A model generated the notes under the pieces. That model made no database searches and had not been told where the DNA came from. It was given only the letters and a program-made list of their open reading frames with translations. DNA of 64,000 nt from Kyrpidia spormannii (lineage in GTDB: Bacteria; Bacillota; Bacilli; Kyrpidiales; Kyrpidiaceae). How positions within the stretch are numbered: the first letter of the stretch is position 1; each line of letters opens with the position of its first letter. A program made the translations under genes and the position numbers. The DNA is taken from the NCBI RefSeq assembly GCF_002804065.1, contig NZ_CP024955.1:2604001-2668000 (forward strand), in the 5' to 3' direction. Shown here in pieces: positions 18,428-26,936 of the stretch.

Positions 18428-19840
18428 TCATACACCTCCCACAAAATCTGCGGAGACAAAGACGTTTCCAGGATCCAGGACTTCCTTCACCCGGCGGCTA
18501 AGTGGGGACTCCGCGGCGGATCCGAGGGTCCCGAGGAGCGATTTTCTCCACGCAAAAGGCACGCGTTCCACCCGCACCCGCCCCATGTCTGATCGCACCG
18601 CCTCAGTCACCGCCGCGATCCGGCAAAGGATGTGATGGCCGGCCTCCTCAGGGACAGCGTCCCCCAAGATCCAGGCCGCCCGGACCTCTCCGGTGCCCAG
18701 TCCTCCGGACACGAACAAACGATCGGTCGATTCTTCGCGCAAAGAACTCGCGAGTTCGCCGGCCGTTCCGGGGCCATCCTTCACCTTTCCCCCAGCGCGT
18801 CCGGCGTGAAGGTGCAACGCCGTTCCGGGAACCTGGCTTGGCCACATCACCCATCGCAACCGCAAAGCCGGGGTGCCGCCCAAAGCGTTACCATAGCGAC
18901 TCCAAAGGTCGTCCGCGTCCCGGCCCGCCCATGCCCCAATCTCCTCCAAACCGTGTTCCCTCGCCAGCCGGCGCCACCCCTCCACCGCGCCCTGGGCCGC
19001 CTTGGGTAACTCATCCGTGCCAAGAAGGGCGATCCACTCCTTGGGCAGACCGCAAGCCTCCGCCAGGGCCGGGTTGATCCACTCCGCCGCCGATAGACTC
19101 CAGGAGCGGTCCATCAGCTCCCGGGCAAAAGATTGCAGTGGTTCGACATCCGGGGCCTTGAAAGCGAGAAGCCGCCGCTCCGGCGGAAGGGGGCGGAGTT
19201 TGATCGCCACCTCGGTCACCAGGCCGAGGCTGCCCTGGGATCCGATAAAAAGCTTCGTCACGTCATACCCGGCCACATTCTTCACTACTTTGCCGCCTGC
19301 CCGGATCGGTCCGTCTGCGGTCACCGCTCGGAGCCCGATGACCCAGTCCCGCAGAGGTCCGTAACCGAGGCGATGCGGCCCCGCCGCCGCGGTACCGATG
19401 ACGCCCCCCAAGGTGGCCCTTTCGCTCACCAGGGGATCGACGGGCAGCCATTGCCCGTGTTCACCGGCGACCCGCTCTATTTCAGCCAGCGGTGTTCCGG
19501 ACCGGACGACCATGACCAAGTCTCCGGGATCGTACTCCACAACACCGGACAGGGCAGTCGCAGACACGACCAGCGGCTCCGCGCCCTCCTGCAGACTCGG
19601 AATCCACTGGGTCCCCGCCCCAAGGGGCAAGAGTTGCACCCCTCTGTCCGCCGCCCACCGAACGATCTCCGCCGCCTCCCGTTCATCCCGGGGCCGCAAT
19701 TCATCCAGATCCGCCGACGGCCCGTCGGGTGTTCCCGCAAAGGCTCTGACCGTCACGGCGTCCCGGCCGAAGGCGGTCCGCAGTTCCTCCCGCCGGGCGT
19801 CGACCGTCGCCGCTTGCTTTCCACTTTGGTCCACCGCCAT
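18428..19840 (-). CDS. glcE: Glycolate oxidase second FAD-binding subunit
   Basis: A 470-residue FAD-binding protein of the same superfamily as GlcD but shorter. It has PLGAGTQWIP, ATLGGVIGTAAAGPHRLGYGPLRD and the GlcE-typical VKNVAGYDVTKLFIGSQGSLG. It is the third subunit of glycolate oxidase. I chose the ATG at 19840 directly behind GGAAGGGGG; the frame stays open to 19915, but that would place the start inside the operator. It is the promoter-proximal gene of the glc-lct operon. Confidence 0.85.
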   Translation of the reverse strand: MAVDQSGKQAATVDARREELRTAFGRDAVTVRAFAGTPDGPSADLDELRPRDEREAAEIVRWAADRGVQLLPLGAGTQWIPSLQEGAEPLVVSATALSGVVEYDPGDLVMVVRSGTPLAEIERVAGEHGQWLPVDPLVSERATLGGVIGTAAAGPHRLGYGPLRDWVIGLRAVTADGPIRAGGKVVKNVAGYDVTKLFIGSQGSLGLVTEVAIKLRPLPPERRLLAFKAPDVEPLQSFARELMDRSWSLSAAEWINPALAEACGLPKEWIALLGTDELPKAAQGAVEGWRRLAREHGLEEIGAWAGRDADDLWSRYGNALGGTPALRLRWVMWPSQVPGTALHLHAGRAGGKVKDGPGTAGELASSLREESTDRLFVSGGLGTGEVRAAWILGDAVPEEAGHHILCRIAAVTEAVRSDMGRVRVERVPFAWRKSLLGTLGSAAESPLSRRVKEVLDPGNVFVSADFVGGV

Positions 19841-19877
19841 CCCCCTTCCCGTCCGTGCCCGACGGTGTTCTATAATA

Positions 19878-19892
19878 CGGAACATTGTTCCG
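19878..19892 (-). promoter_or_regulatory. Perfect palindromic operator before glcE
   Basis: CGGAACA-A-TGTTCCG is a perfect 15-bp palindrome (seven-base arms around one base). It sits about 13-27 bases downstream of the predicted transcription start and upstream of glcE. Its form, with an ACAnTGT centre, resembles operators of IclR-family proteins such as KdgR, and an IclR gene closes the operon. A protein bound here would act as a roadblock repressor. Confidence 0.6.
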
Positions 19893-19910
19893 ATACATAC
19901 TTCACTTCTC

Positions 19911-19940
19911 ATCATACAAATTTCCCAAGAAAATTGTCAA
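19911..19940 (-). promoter_or_regulatory. Promoter of the glcE-glcF-glcD-lctP-iclR operon
   Basis: A perfect TTGACA (19935-19940) and TATGAT (19911-19916) are separated by 18 bases on the minus strand. Transcription would start near 19904, just upstream of the palindrome at 19878-19892. Confidence 0.65.
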
Positions 19941-19995
19941 TCGCTTTATAAAGGGTCATAGGCAACCGGCGGCCCCGCGTCTTTGGCCAACCCGT

Positions 19996-21300
19996 TCATT
20001 CCGAACGGCTGGAAACAGACCGGCGAAGGGGCAAAAGCAGGACGAGGATCATTCCCGCCAAGAGACAGGCGGCAAGAAAATAGAGTCCACTCGCCACCGA
20101 ACCTGTGGAGGCTTTGAGCGCGCCAATGATATACGGCCCCACAAACCCACCCAAGTTACCGACGGAATTAATGATGGCAATCCCCACCGCCGCCGTCGAT
20201 TCAGCGAGAAACAGATTGGGCAGTGCCCAAAACGGCCCCACGACACTGTAAATCGCCGCGGTGGTGATGCTGAGCAAGACGATCGCCCAAAATGGATTGC
20301 TCACGGGACCGAGTACCGCCATCCCCGCCCCGGCAATAAGTAAAGGCACCGCCACGTGCCATCGGCGCTCCCCTTTGCGGTCCGAGTCCCGGCCGCTCCA
20401 TACCATGGCCACGACGCCCACCAGATAGGGGATCATCGCCAACAGCCCCACCGCCGTGTTGGAAAGATACTGGGACAACCCTTTGATGATCTGGGGCATC
20501 CAGAACCCAATCCCGTATAAACCGACAACGTCGGCAAAATAAATCAAGGCGAGCAACCACACCCGGCCACTGGCGAACACCCGCCCCAAGCTCATTTTTT
20601 CCTGATGCAATTTTTGAGCCGCTTCCCGGTCCAACTCCCCCTGAAGCCAGGATTTCTCCTCTTCGGTCAGCCAGGCCGCATCCCGGGGACGGTTCGGCAA
20701 AACGAAGAACGTCAGAATACCAAAAATCACCGCCGGCGCTCCTTCCAGGATGAAGAGCCACCGCCATCCGGGAAGCCCAAACCAATCCACATAGTCAAGG
20801 ATAACCCCGGAAACCGGGGCTCCGATAATGTTAGATACCGCCACCGCCGTCATGAACAGGGCCACGACGTGGGCCAATTCCCGACCCCGAAACCAGTACG
20901 TCAGATAAAGAATCATGCCGGGGAAAAAACCCGCTTCCGTCACGCCGAGAAGAAACCGAAGGATATACAGATGCACGGCGTTTTGGGCTACGGCGGTCAA
21001 CATCGCCACCGAACCCCAGCTAAGCAGAATTCGCGCAATCCAGATCCGAGCGCCAATCCGATGCATCAAAACATTGCTGGGAATTTCGAAAATAAAATAT
21101 CCAAAAAAGAAGATTCCGGCAATCAAACCGAATTGCTCGCTGGTAATGGCTAAGGCTTTATTCATGTCCAAAGCCGCGTACCCCAAGTTCACTCGGTCGA
21201 GAAACGAAATGATGTACAGCACAAACATGAACGGGAGGATACGAATGCGGACTTTGTTGGAAGTCCGTTGTTCGATCGAAAGCGTTGCCGATGAGCTCAT
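19996..21300 (-). CDS. MFS transporter, anion:cation symporter type
   Basis: This 434-residue protein has 12 membrane helices and the ACS-family N-terminus, with FLDRVNLGYAALDM in helix 1 and the segment FEIPSNVLMHRIGARIW. ACS members import organic acids such as tartrate, phthalate, galactonate or hydroxyphenylacetate. Its position just upstream of the glycolate oxidase operon suggests a hydroxy-acid substrate, which is inference. I chose the ATG at 21300 behind AAGGGGGT; an in-frame start at 21369 would run through the terminator at 21332-21359. Confidence 0.85.
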   Translation of the reverse strand: MSSSATLSIEQRTSNKVRIRILPFMFVLYIISFLDRVNLGYAALDMNKALAITSEQFGLIAGIFFFGYFIFEIPSNVLMHRIGARIWIARILLSWGSVAMLTAVAQNAVHLYILRFLLGVTEAGFFPGMILYLTYWFRGRELAHVVALFMTAVAVSNIIGAPVSGVILDYVDWFGLPGWRWLFILEGAPAVIFGILTFFVLPNRPRDAAWLTEEEKSWLQGELDREAAQKLHQEKMSLGRVFASGRVWLLALIYFADVVGLYGIGFWMPQIIKGLSQYLSNTAVGLLAMIPYLVGVVAMVWSGRDSDRKGERRWHVAVPLLIAGAGMAVLGPVSNPFWAIVLLSITTAAIYSVVGPFWALPNLFLAESTAAVGIAIINSVGNLGGFVGPYIIGALKASTGSVASGLYFLAACLLAGMILVLLLPLRRSVSSRSE

Positions 21301-21331
21301 CGAATGACCCCCTTGTAGGAAGAATTTAGAT

Positions 21332-21359
21332 AAAACCCCGGCATTATTCGGCACCGGGG
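21332..21359 (-). terminator. Terminator overlapping the end of the small gene at 21344
   Basis: On the minus strand CCCCGG (54-59 of 21300) pairs with CCGGGG (36-41) around a 12-base loop and is followed by TTTTA. The stop codon of the preceding 70-residue gene lies inside the loop. It should separate that gene from the MFS gene. Confidence 0.7.
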
Positions 21360-21556
21360 TTCTCATCAACGTTTACCAGGTCGTTGCGAAGGACGGGCAC
21401 ATGTTCATGGTAATGGTCGACCACGCCCCCGCCCTCATTCATCATCCGGTCCATGCCTTCCTCAATGTCTTCTTTCGCTGGATCGGATTCGCGTTGGACC
21501 GGAACATCCGACCGCACGGCATCCGATCGGCGGCCGGTGCTCAGTGGGTCCTGCAT
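21344..21556 (-). CDS. Small acidic hypothetical protein
   Basis: A 70-residue hydrophilic, acidic protein rich in Asp, Glu, Arg and Val, with no membrane segment (KEDIEEGMDRMM, then VVDHYHEHVPVL). I do not recognise a family. It is credible as a gene because AAGGGAGGG lies seven bases before the ATG and a terminator follows the stop at once. It may be a small spore or stress protein, but nothing in the sequence shows this. Confidence 0.5.
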   Translation of the reverse strand: MQDPLSTGRRSDAVRSDVPVQRESDPAKEDIEEGMDRMMNEGGGVVDHYHEHVPVLRNDLVNVDENPGAE

Positions 21557-21706
21557 GCCGGGTCCCTCCCTTGTGATGGGTCAAGTCTTAACCAACCGCG
21601 CACCACATAGGATCGCCCGTCATCAGACCGCTCATGTATGGAAAACTATAACCGCCGGGGCGCCGACGCATTGAGTCCCGGACCCCGCAACAAAATCACC
21701 CCGTCG

Positions 21707-22741
21707 TTACCCGCCGATTTGAGACATTCGGCGAATCGTGGGCAGGTGGCTCCGCTCTTTCCCTTCCAAGGCTTCCGCCATCTCGTGACGCTCTGGCTTA
21801 ATCTCCAGAGCTCGGTAAAACATGGCTTCTAAGGCTGCTTCGTCGCCATTACAGCGTCGGACGTTCAGTTCTTCCTGCCAATAGAGGCACGGTTTTAGAT
21901 AGCCGTCCGCGGTCAGGCGTAGTCGGTTGCAGGCTGAGCAAAAATGTGCACTCACTGGATGGATGAGTCCAAAGGCCCCCTCCCCGCCCCGAATGCGCCA
22001 ATTTTCCGCGGGGCCGTTGCCTGGCACCGCCGTCGGTTCGATCTCATACCCCAGCTCCGCAGCCCGTTCCAACACCCGGTTCAAGGGCAGGTACGCTTGT
22101 TTCCACGTCTCATCCTCGTGCCCGATGGGCATATATTCGATAAACCGCACCACATACGGTTTTTCCACCGAAAGGCGCAGGAAATCGTCGATCTCCTCCT
22201 CATTGAGCCCCTTCATCAGAACCACGTTGATCTTGATGGGAGACATGCCAACCCGCTCCGCCTCCTCCAGCCCCCGCAACACCCTGGCGAGATCTCCACC
22301 CCGGGTAATTTTGGCAAAGCGATCCGGTTTTAATGAATCGATGCTGATGTTGATCCGCCGAAGGCCCGCCCGGAACAGCCGTTCGGCACGGCCAGCCAAG
22401 AGAAGAGCATTGGTGGTCATGGCCATATCTTCAATCCCCGGGATCGCCCCGAGGGCTTCAATCAAGCTGTCGATGTCTGGCCGAACTAAGGGTTCCCCCC
22501 CGGTGATCCGCAGGCGCTTGACCCCGAGGCGGGCCGCCACCCGAACCACGGTGACGATCTCGTCATAGGTCATCAACCGCCGGGAGTCCATGAATTGAAC
22601 CCCATGCGCCGGCATACAGTACAGGCAGCGAAGATTGCAGCGGTCGGTCACGGAAATGCGCAGATAATCGTGAACCCGTCCGAACCGGTCCACCAGTCGG
22701 CCGGTGCCTACCGAATCATCCAGACAAATCAAGGGTTCCAT
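21707..22741 (-). CDS. moaA: GTP 3',8-cyclase
   Basis: The 344-residue radical-SAM protein has the N-terminal cluster C35-x3-C39-x2-C42 (CNLRCLYCMP), the SAM-binding GGEPLVRPD segment, the second cluster FCSACNRLRLTADGYLKPCL and the conserved Gly-Gly C-terminus. It converts GTP to the first molybdopterin precursor. It is the last gene of the leftward cox cluster, 45 bases after mocA, and would supply molybdenum cofactor for the hydroxylase encoded upstream. Confidence 0.95.
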   Translation of the reverse strand: MEPLICLDDSVGTGRLVDRFGRVHDYLRISVTDRCNLRCLYCMPAHGVQFMDSRRLMTYDEIVTVVRVAARLGVKRLRITGGEPLVRPDIDSLIEALGAIPGIEDMAMTTNALLLAGRAERLFRAGLRRINISIDSLKPDRFAKITRGGDLARVLRGLEEAERVGMSPIKINVVLMKGLNEEEIDDFLRLSVEKPYVVRFIEYMPIGHEDETWKQAYLPLNRVLERAAELGYEIEPTAVPGNGPAENWRIRGGEGAFGLIHPVSAHFCSACNRLRLTADGYLKPCLYWQEELNVRRCNGDEAALEAMFYRALEIKPERHEMAEALEGKERSHLPTIRRMSQIGG

Positions 22742-22786
22742 GGGTGTTCCCCCACTTTCTTTCTATGATAAACCGCCGGAGTCAAT

Positions 22787-23491
22787 CTATAGGGCCCCGG
22801 TCGAGGGCGCTTCGGGGCCGCCCCGTTCTCCTTCCAAGCGGGAATGGACGCCGCGACCTTGTTGGACCAGCGGCAACATTTTCAGCAGTTGCTGATAGGC
22901 ATGGGGCGTATCAATATCCAAACCCACCCGTTCATCCCCCCAAGGTACCATCTTCATGCGGTCGCGGTGACGAGCGAGAACCGACCGGCCGCCTTCGTCC
23001 CCGGTGACCGCCATCATCTCGGAAAACAGTTCTTCATCGATCAGAACCGGGTGACCGGGCAATCCCTCAAAGGTCGGGCGAACAATGCGCACCCCAGCCT
23101 TATAACCCATTCGGTATTCCTGAAGCAACACCAAAATCAGTGATTCCGTCACCAACGGTTGGTCAGCGAGTAGGATCATGACGGCCTGCACACGTCCCTG
23201 CAGCTTCGCCAGACCTCGGATCAATGACGTAGACATCCCTCGATGGCGTTCCGGGTTGGGCACCACCTCCACAGCCCAATCTTTCACCACATCGCGGAAC
23301 GGCCGCGGGTCTTCGCTCCCAACGAGAATCACCGGGTGAAGACGCGCCCGAACCGCGGCTTCCACGCTGTACAAAAAAAGCGGCCTTCCTCCCACCGGCA
23401 GCCAACACTTCGGCCGCCCCATGCGGGTGGACAGCCCGGCCGCTAAGATCACGGCGCCCACCCGGCGTTCTAAATCCCCCGGCCCGATCAT
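22787..23491 (-). CDS. MocA/MobA-like nucleotidyltransferase
   Basis: A 234-residue GT-A-fold nucleotidyltransferase: LAAGLSTRMGRPK is the nucleotide-binding loop and LADQPLVT holds the metal-binding Asp. Next to xdhC and a molybdenum hydroxylase, it most likely converts Mo-molybdopterin to the cytosine dinucleotide form (MocA). MobA-type guanylyl transfer is the alternative. The ATG at 23491 overlaps the xdhC stop (ATGA). The last 25 residues are a polar tail. Confidence 0.8.
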   Translation of the reverse strand: MIGPGDLERRVGAVILAAGLSTRMGRPKCWLPVGGRPLFLYSVEAAVRARLHPVILVGSEDPRPFRDVVKDWAVEVVPNPERHRGMSTSLIRGLAKLQGRVQAVMILLADQPLVTESLILVLLQEYRMGYKAGVRIVRPTFEGLPGHPVLIDEELFSEMMAVTGDEGGRSVLARHRDRMKMVPWGDERVGLDIDTPHAYQQLLKMLPLVQQGRGVHSRLEGERGGPEAPSTGAL

Positions 23492-24624
23492 GGGGCCCCC
23501 ACCTGAAGTGCCCCCCATCGGGCGGACAAATGTTGAGGGTCCCGGCCGTTGGCCACCGCCGCGATTTGGGCCACCGCGGACAACGCCACCGGGCCGGGTC
23601 CCTCACCCCCCAGATCTAATCCCACGGGGTTGTACAGCCGGTGTTCCCACTTTTCTGCAGGGGGAAGTGGAGAACCCGTCCAATCGGAAAACTGCGCCAA
23701 TAGCCTCCGAGCTCGATCGCGGGGCCCCAAGAGTCCGATGTAGGGAACGTCGGCCACCAGGAGACGCTTTAACCATCGTGCATCCCATTCGAGTTGGTGA
23801 GTCATCACCACCACATAGGTGTTGGGAGTGAACAATGAGTCCGGGGCCTTCTCCGGGGCCACGGCAAAGACATGGTCCGCAGAAGGAAACCGAGAAGCGG
23901 CCGCGTAGCCCGGCCGGTGGTCCGCCACGAGCACCCGAAAACCCGCCGTTCGAGCGAGATCGGCCATCGCTGGCGCGTCGTGGCCGGCACCGAGAATTAG
24001 GATCACGGGGGCCGGAGTCAACCGCTCCACCAGCACCGCCATGTCCCCGGAAGGGGTTTCGACGCGCCCATACACGGCCCTGCGCCCGTCCTCGGGCCAG
24101 GGCAACACGTTCCACAGGTCGGCCAGGGCGGGGTATCCGGCGGCCTTTTCGCCCATAGGACCCTCTTCCCCGCCACCGGATGGCGTCCCGAACGCCTGGC
24201 TGCCCGCCGGAATCCCTGATTTCCCTGGATCCACCACCGTCGCGAGGCACACCGTGCGCCCCGCCCGCAACTCATCGAGCACGCCCCGCAGAATCTCCGG
24301 CTCCGGCCGATGCACCAACACCCGCACCAATCCAGCACATCCGCTGCCCGATCCCCAGAACGCATCTTCGTCCGTCCGCATATCGTAGGTCATCAACTGG
24401 GCTTCTCCGGTCGCCGCCACACCGGCACCCGCCCGCACTAACTCATTTTCCAGACACCCTCCGCTCACCGCCCCCTCGGCCGCACCCCCGGATCGCACCA
24501 ACATCCTCGCCCCGGCATGGCGATAGGCGGACCCTTCCACCCCGGCCACCAACGCCATGGCCACCGGGCGTCCGGCTTCAGATTCCGCCAACCCGGCCTC
24601 AAAGATATCTTCGAGATCCCGCAT
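23488..24624 (-). CDS. XdhC/CoxF family cofactor-insertion protein
   Basis: This 378-residue protein has two domains. The XdhC_CoxI N-terminus contains AMALVAGVEGSAYRHAGARM and GGCLENELVRAG. The C-terminal Rossmann domain contains LILGAGHDAPAMADLARTAG and ADHRPGYA. Family members bind sulfurated molybdenum cofactor and load it into the hydroxylase. I chose the ATG at 24622-24624 behind GGGAGG; it overlaps the coxE end by 26 bases. About 50 residues in the middle (around 130-180) are a poorly conserved Gly-rich linker. Confidence 0.85.
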   Translation of the reverse strand: MRDLEDIFEAGLAESEAGRPVAMALVAGVEGSAYRHAGARMLVRSGGAAEGAVSGGCLENELVRAGAGVAATGEAQLMTYDMRTDEDAFWGSGSGCAGLVRVLVHRPEPEILRGVLDELRAGRTVCLATVVDPGKSGIPAGSQAFGTPSGGGEEGPMGEKAAGYPALADLWNVLPWPEDGRRAVYGRVETPSGDMAVLVERLTPAPVILILGAGHDAPAMADLARTAGFRVLVADHRPGYAAASRFPSADHVFAVAPEKAPDSLFTPNTYVVVMTHQLEWDARWLKRLLVADVPYIGLLGPRDRARRLLAQFSDWTGSPLPPAEKWEHRLYNPVGLDLGGEGPGPVALSAVAQIAAVANGRDPQHLSARWGALQVGAP

Positions 24625-25840
24625 CGCGTTTTCCTCCCGCAGTAGATGGTTTCTCCAGGTCGCCCAGGCGGTCCCATGCCTCTTCAAAATTACGCCAACT
24701 GTAGCCCGGCCAGTGGTGATCCACCGCCCCCGCCAACCTCACCCCACCTCGGGCTGTAGGCTCATAGGCGGGATCCGATCTGGCCGGGTTGAGCCATATA
24801 GTGCGGCTTGCGAGCCCCCGTAGTCTCTGCACCTCCGCGCCAAGCGCCTCCGGATCTTCCGCCTCAAGACCATCGGTGACCAAAATCAGAGCGGACCCCG
24901 GCAAGAGCCGCCGGCCCCATTCCAAGCGCAATCGCCGCAAGCCGGCCGCCAGCCGGGTGCCTCCCGACCAATCCGGCGCCCCGCCGATCATTTCCGCCAA
25001 GGCTCGATCCGCGTCCCGCAACGCTAAAGCCGGAGTCAACCGAGTCAAGCGGGTGCTGCAGACAAAGAGTTCCACCGGGTTTCCCGCCCTGGCCACCGCG
25101 TACACGAACCGCAGCACCATCCGGCTATAGGGCTCCATCGAGCCACTGACATCACAGACCCAGACAGCTCTTCGCTTGCGCACCACCCGCCGGCGGCGTT
25201 TGAGTTCCAAACACTCCCCGCACCGGGCGGCACTCCGGAGGGTAGCCGACGGGTCCCAGTGCCGCCCCTTTCGCCCAGTTCGCTCCCTTCGGCTGGAGCG
25301 CCACAGAGGAGCCACATCCACCTTTTCCAATTGCCGGAGTTCCTCAGGCGTCAGCCGGGCGGCATCCCGATCGCGCAGCGTTTCCTCGACACTCCGGCCG
25401 CCCCGCACCACGAGGGGCACCTGCGCCTCGGCCTGTGATTGTTCGGAGTCGTCGCGACCGGCCCCCAGCCAGATCACCTGCGGCGGATTCCGCCAAGACG
25501 CCCGGAGCCTCGCGACACTCGCCATGAGCGTCTGGGTGGCAACAAGGGGTTCCCGGACCCCGATCAGCATCAGGACAAACTGCCGCCACGCGGTGTCAAA
25601 CCATTGCCGCTCCGTTGGATTGTGGGCCAAGATCGCCCGCCAGCCCTCCCGAATCGCCGTTTCGTCCCCCGGCGGGAGACAGGCCAAGACCTCAAGGGCA
25701 AGCGCCTCTTGTTCTGCGCTCACGGGGATCCCCATTCGCCGCAGCCCCCGAAAAAACACCGCGCAGTTGGCCAGGATCCGATTCCCGCTCTCAAGAAGCG
25801 CCCGCTCCGAGAGCAGATGATCCCCCCTGTCCGTGCTCAT
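24599..25840 (-). CDS. coxE: CoxE-like von Willebrand A domain protein
   Basis: This 413-residue protein has a helical N-terminal half and a VWA domain from about residue 225. Its MIDAS motif is DVSGSM, and the later metal ligands sit in SGGTRLAAGL and LVTDGLEAEDP. CoxE works with the MoxR-type ATPase CoxD on the active site or assembly of CO dehydrogenase-like molybdenum hydroxylases. It overlaps coxD by four bases and xdhC by 26. The last 20 residues are basic and unstructured. Confidence 0.88.
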   Translation of the reverse strand: MSTDRGDHLLSERALLESGNRILANCAVFFRGLRRMGIPVSAEQEALALEVLACLPPGDETAIREGWRAILAHNPTERQWFDTAWRQFVLMLIGVREPLVATQTLMASVARLRASWRNPPQVIWLGAGRDDSEQSQAEAQVPLVVRGGRSVEETLRDRDAARLTPEELRQLEKVDVAPLWRSSRRERTGRKGRHWDPSATLRSAARCGECLELKRRRRVVRKRRAVWVCDVSGSMEPYSRMVLRFVYAVARAGNPVELFVCSTRLTRLTPALALRDADRALAEMIGGAPDWSGGTRLAAGLRRLRLEWGRRLLPGSALILVTDGLEAEDPEALGAEVQRLRGLASRTIWLNPARSDPAYEPTARGGVRLAGAVDHHWPGYSWRNFEEAWDRLGDLEKPSTAGGKRDAGSRRYL

Positions 25841-26763
25841 CCCGGCATCGCCTCGATCTCGCCAAGCAGATCTGCAAAGTAGGGCCGATCTTCCCGCACC
25901 GCCGTGAGAACTTCCACGTCATCCCGGTACTTGACCAAGCACCCGAGGGTTTCCTCCACCAGATCGGGATCCAATGACCGGGCTCCAAGGGCGGAGAGCG
26001 CCTCGGCCCAATGGATCGTCTCCGCCACCCCGGGCCTTTTATAAAGGGGTTCCCGGCGCAGGCGCTGGACGAATTGACAGATCCGTATCGCCAACTCCCG
26101 GGGAACCCCGGGCACCTTGAGACGCAGGATCTCCAACTCCTTCGAAAAATCCGGATAGTCGATCCAATGATACAAGCAACGACGCTTCAACGCATCGTGA
26201 ATTTCCCGGGTTCGGTTGGACGTGAGAATGACCACGGGCTTCTCCTCGGCCCTCAGAGTGCCAATCTCCGGAATAGTCACTTGAAACTCTCCGAGCAGTT
26301 CCAAAAGAAACGCCTCAAATTCCTCATCGCTCCGGTCCACCTCATCGATCAACAAAACCGGTGCGGGCCCTTGGGGATCCACGGCCGCGAGCAACGGCCG
26401 CCGCAACAAGAAGCGGCGGGAAAACAGCTCCCCTTCGAGTCGTTCTCTCCAAACTTTCTCCGTTTCCCCCTGCCCACCGCCGGGCATCCCAGCCGCCTCC
26501 GCCAGACGGATGTGCAGCATCTGGCGGGGAAAATCCCACTCGTACAGGGCGCTCTCCCGGTCGATTCCTTCGTAGCACTGAAGGCGGACAAGGGGGCGGC
26601 CGACGGCTGCGGCGATCACCTTCGCCACCTCCGTCTTGCCCACCCCCGGTTCTCCCTCGAGAAAAAGAGGCCGTTCTAACCGCAAGGTCAAAAACACCGC
26701 GACGGCAAGGGAATGATCGGCAATATACCCTTCCCGGCGAAGAGCCGACCGGACGGCCTCCAA
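25837..26763 (-). CDS. coxD: CoxD, MoxR-type AAA+ ATPase
   Basis: The 308-residue ATPase has Walker A GEPGVGKTEVAK near residue 36, Walker B VLLIDEVDRSDEEF near 135 and sensor-1 VILTSNRTREI near 180. In CO dehydrogenase systems CoxD helps build the copper/sulfur part of the active site; in other hydroxylases it is a general maturation chaperone. The start is uncertain: no ATG is available, TTG at 26763 is used here, and CTG at 26784 would better match family N-termini and has AGGGG in front. The ribosome-binding region lies in the hairpin at 26792-26819. Confidence 0.88.
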   Translation of the reverse strand: MEAVRSALRREGYIADHSLAVAVFLTLRLERPLFLEGEPGVGKTEVAKVIAAAVGRPLVRLQCYEGIDRESALYEWDFPRQMLHIRLAEAAGMPGGGQGETEKVWRERLEGELFSRRFLLRRPLLAAVDPQGPAPVLLIDEVDRSDEEFEAFLLELLGEFQVTIPEIGTLRAEEKPVVILTSNRTREIHDALKRRCLYHWIDYPDFSKELEILRLKVPGVPRELAIRICQFVQRLRREPLYKRPGVAETIHWAEALSALGARSLDPDLVEETLGCLVKYRDDVEVLTAVREDRPYFADLLGEIEAMPG

Positions 26764-26791
26764 ATCGGTAAATGGACTGCGCAGATCATCC

Positions 26792-26819
26792 CCTGGTTAC
26801 AAGTTGAGACGTAACCAGG
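26792..26819 (-). repeat. Perfect 9-bp inverted repeat in the coxD leader
   Basis: CCTGGTTAC (26792-26800) and GTAACCAGG (26811-26819) are exact reverse complements around a ten-base loop. On the minus-strand transcript the downstream arm ends in the AGG of the coxD ribosome-binding site, so the stem could hide it. As DNA it could equally be an operator. Confidence 0.65.
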
Positions 26820-26876
26820 ATCCCTCCCTTCCCGCACGCACTTCTGTTTCCACCGACTTATTGAACAGTTTGATCT

Positions 26877-26882
26877 ATTATA
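26877..26882 (-). promoter_or_regulatory. Possible -10 element for the coxD-moaA transcript
   Basis: A perfect TATAAT lies on the minus strand in the 173-base gap between coxM and coxD, but no good -35 hexamer is at the right distance. Together with the gap and the inverted repeat, it suggests that the maturation genes can be transcribed apart from coxGSLM. Confidence 0.35.
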
Positions 26883-26936
26883 CTACGTTTATCCCGCCCG
26901 TGAAATGGCCTCTTGCGAGATTTTCAAGAGTCAACA

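Noticed and set aside
17096-18592. A 498-codon plus-strand open frame opposite glcF and the end of glcE
   Set aside because: GlcF motifs are intact on the minus strand. The plus-strand translation is rich in His, Arg, Pro and Gly without domains, as expected for a shadow frame.
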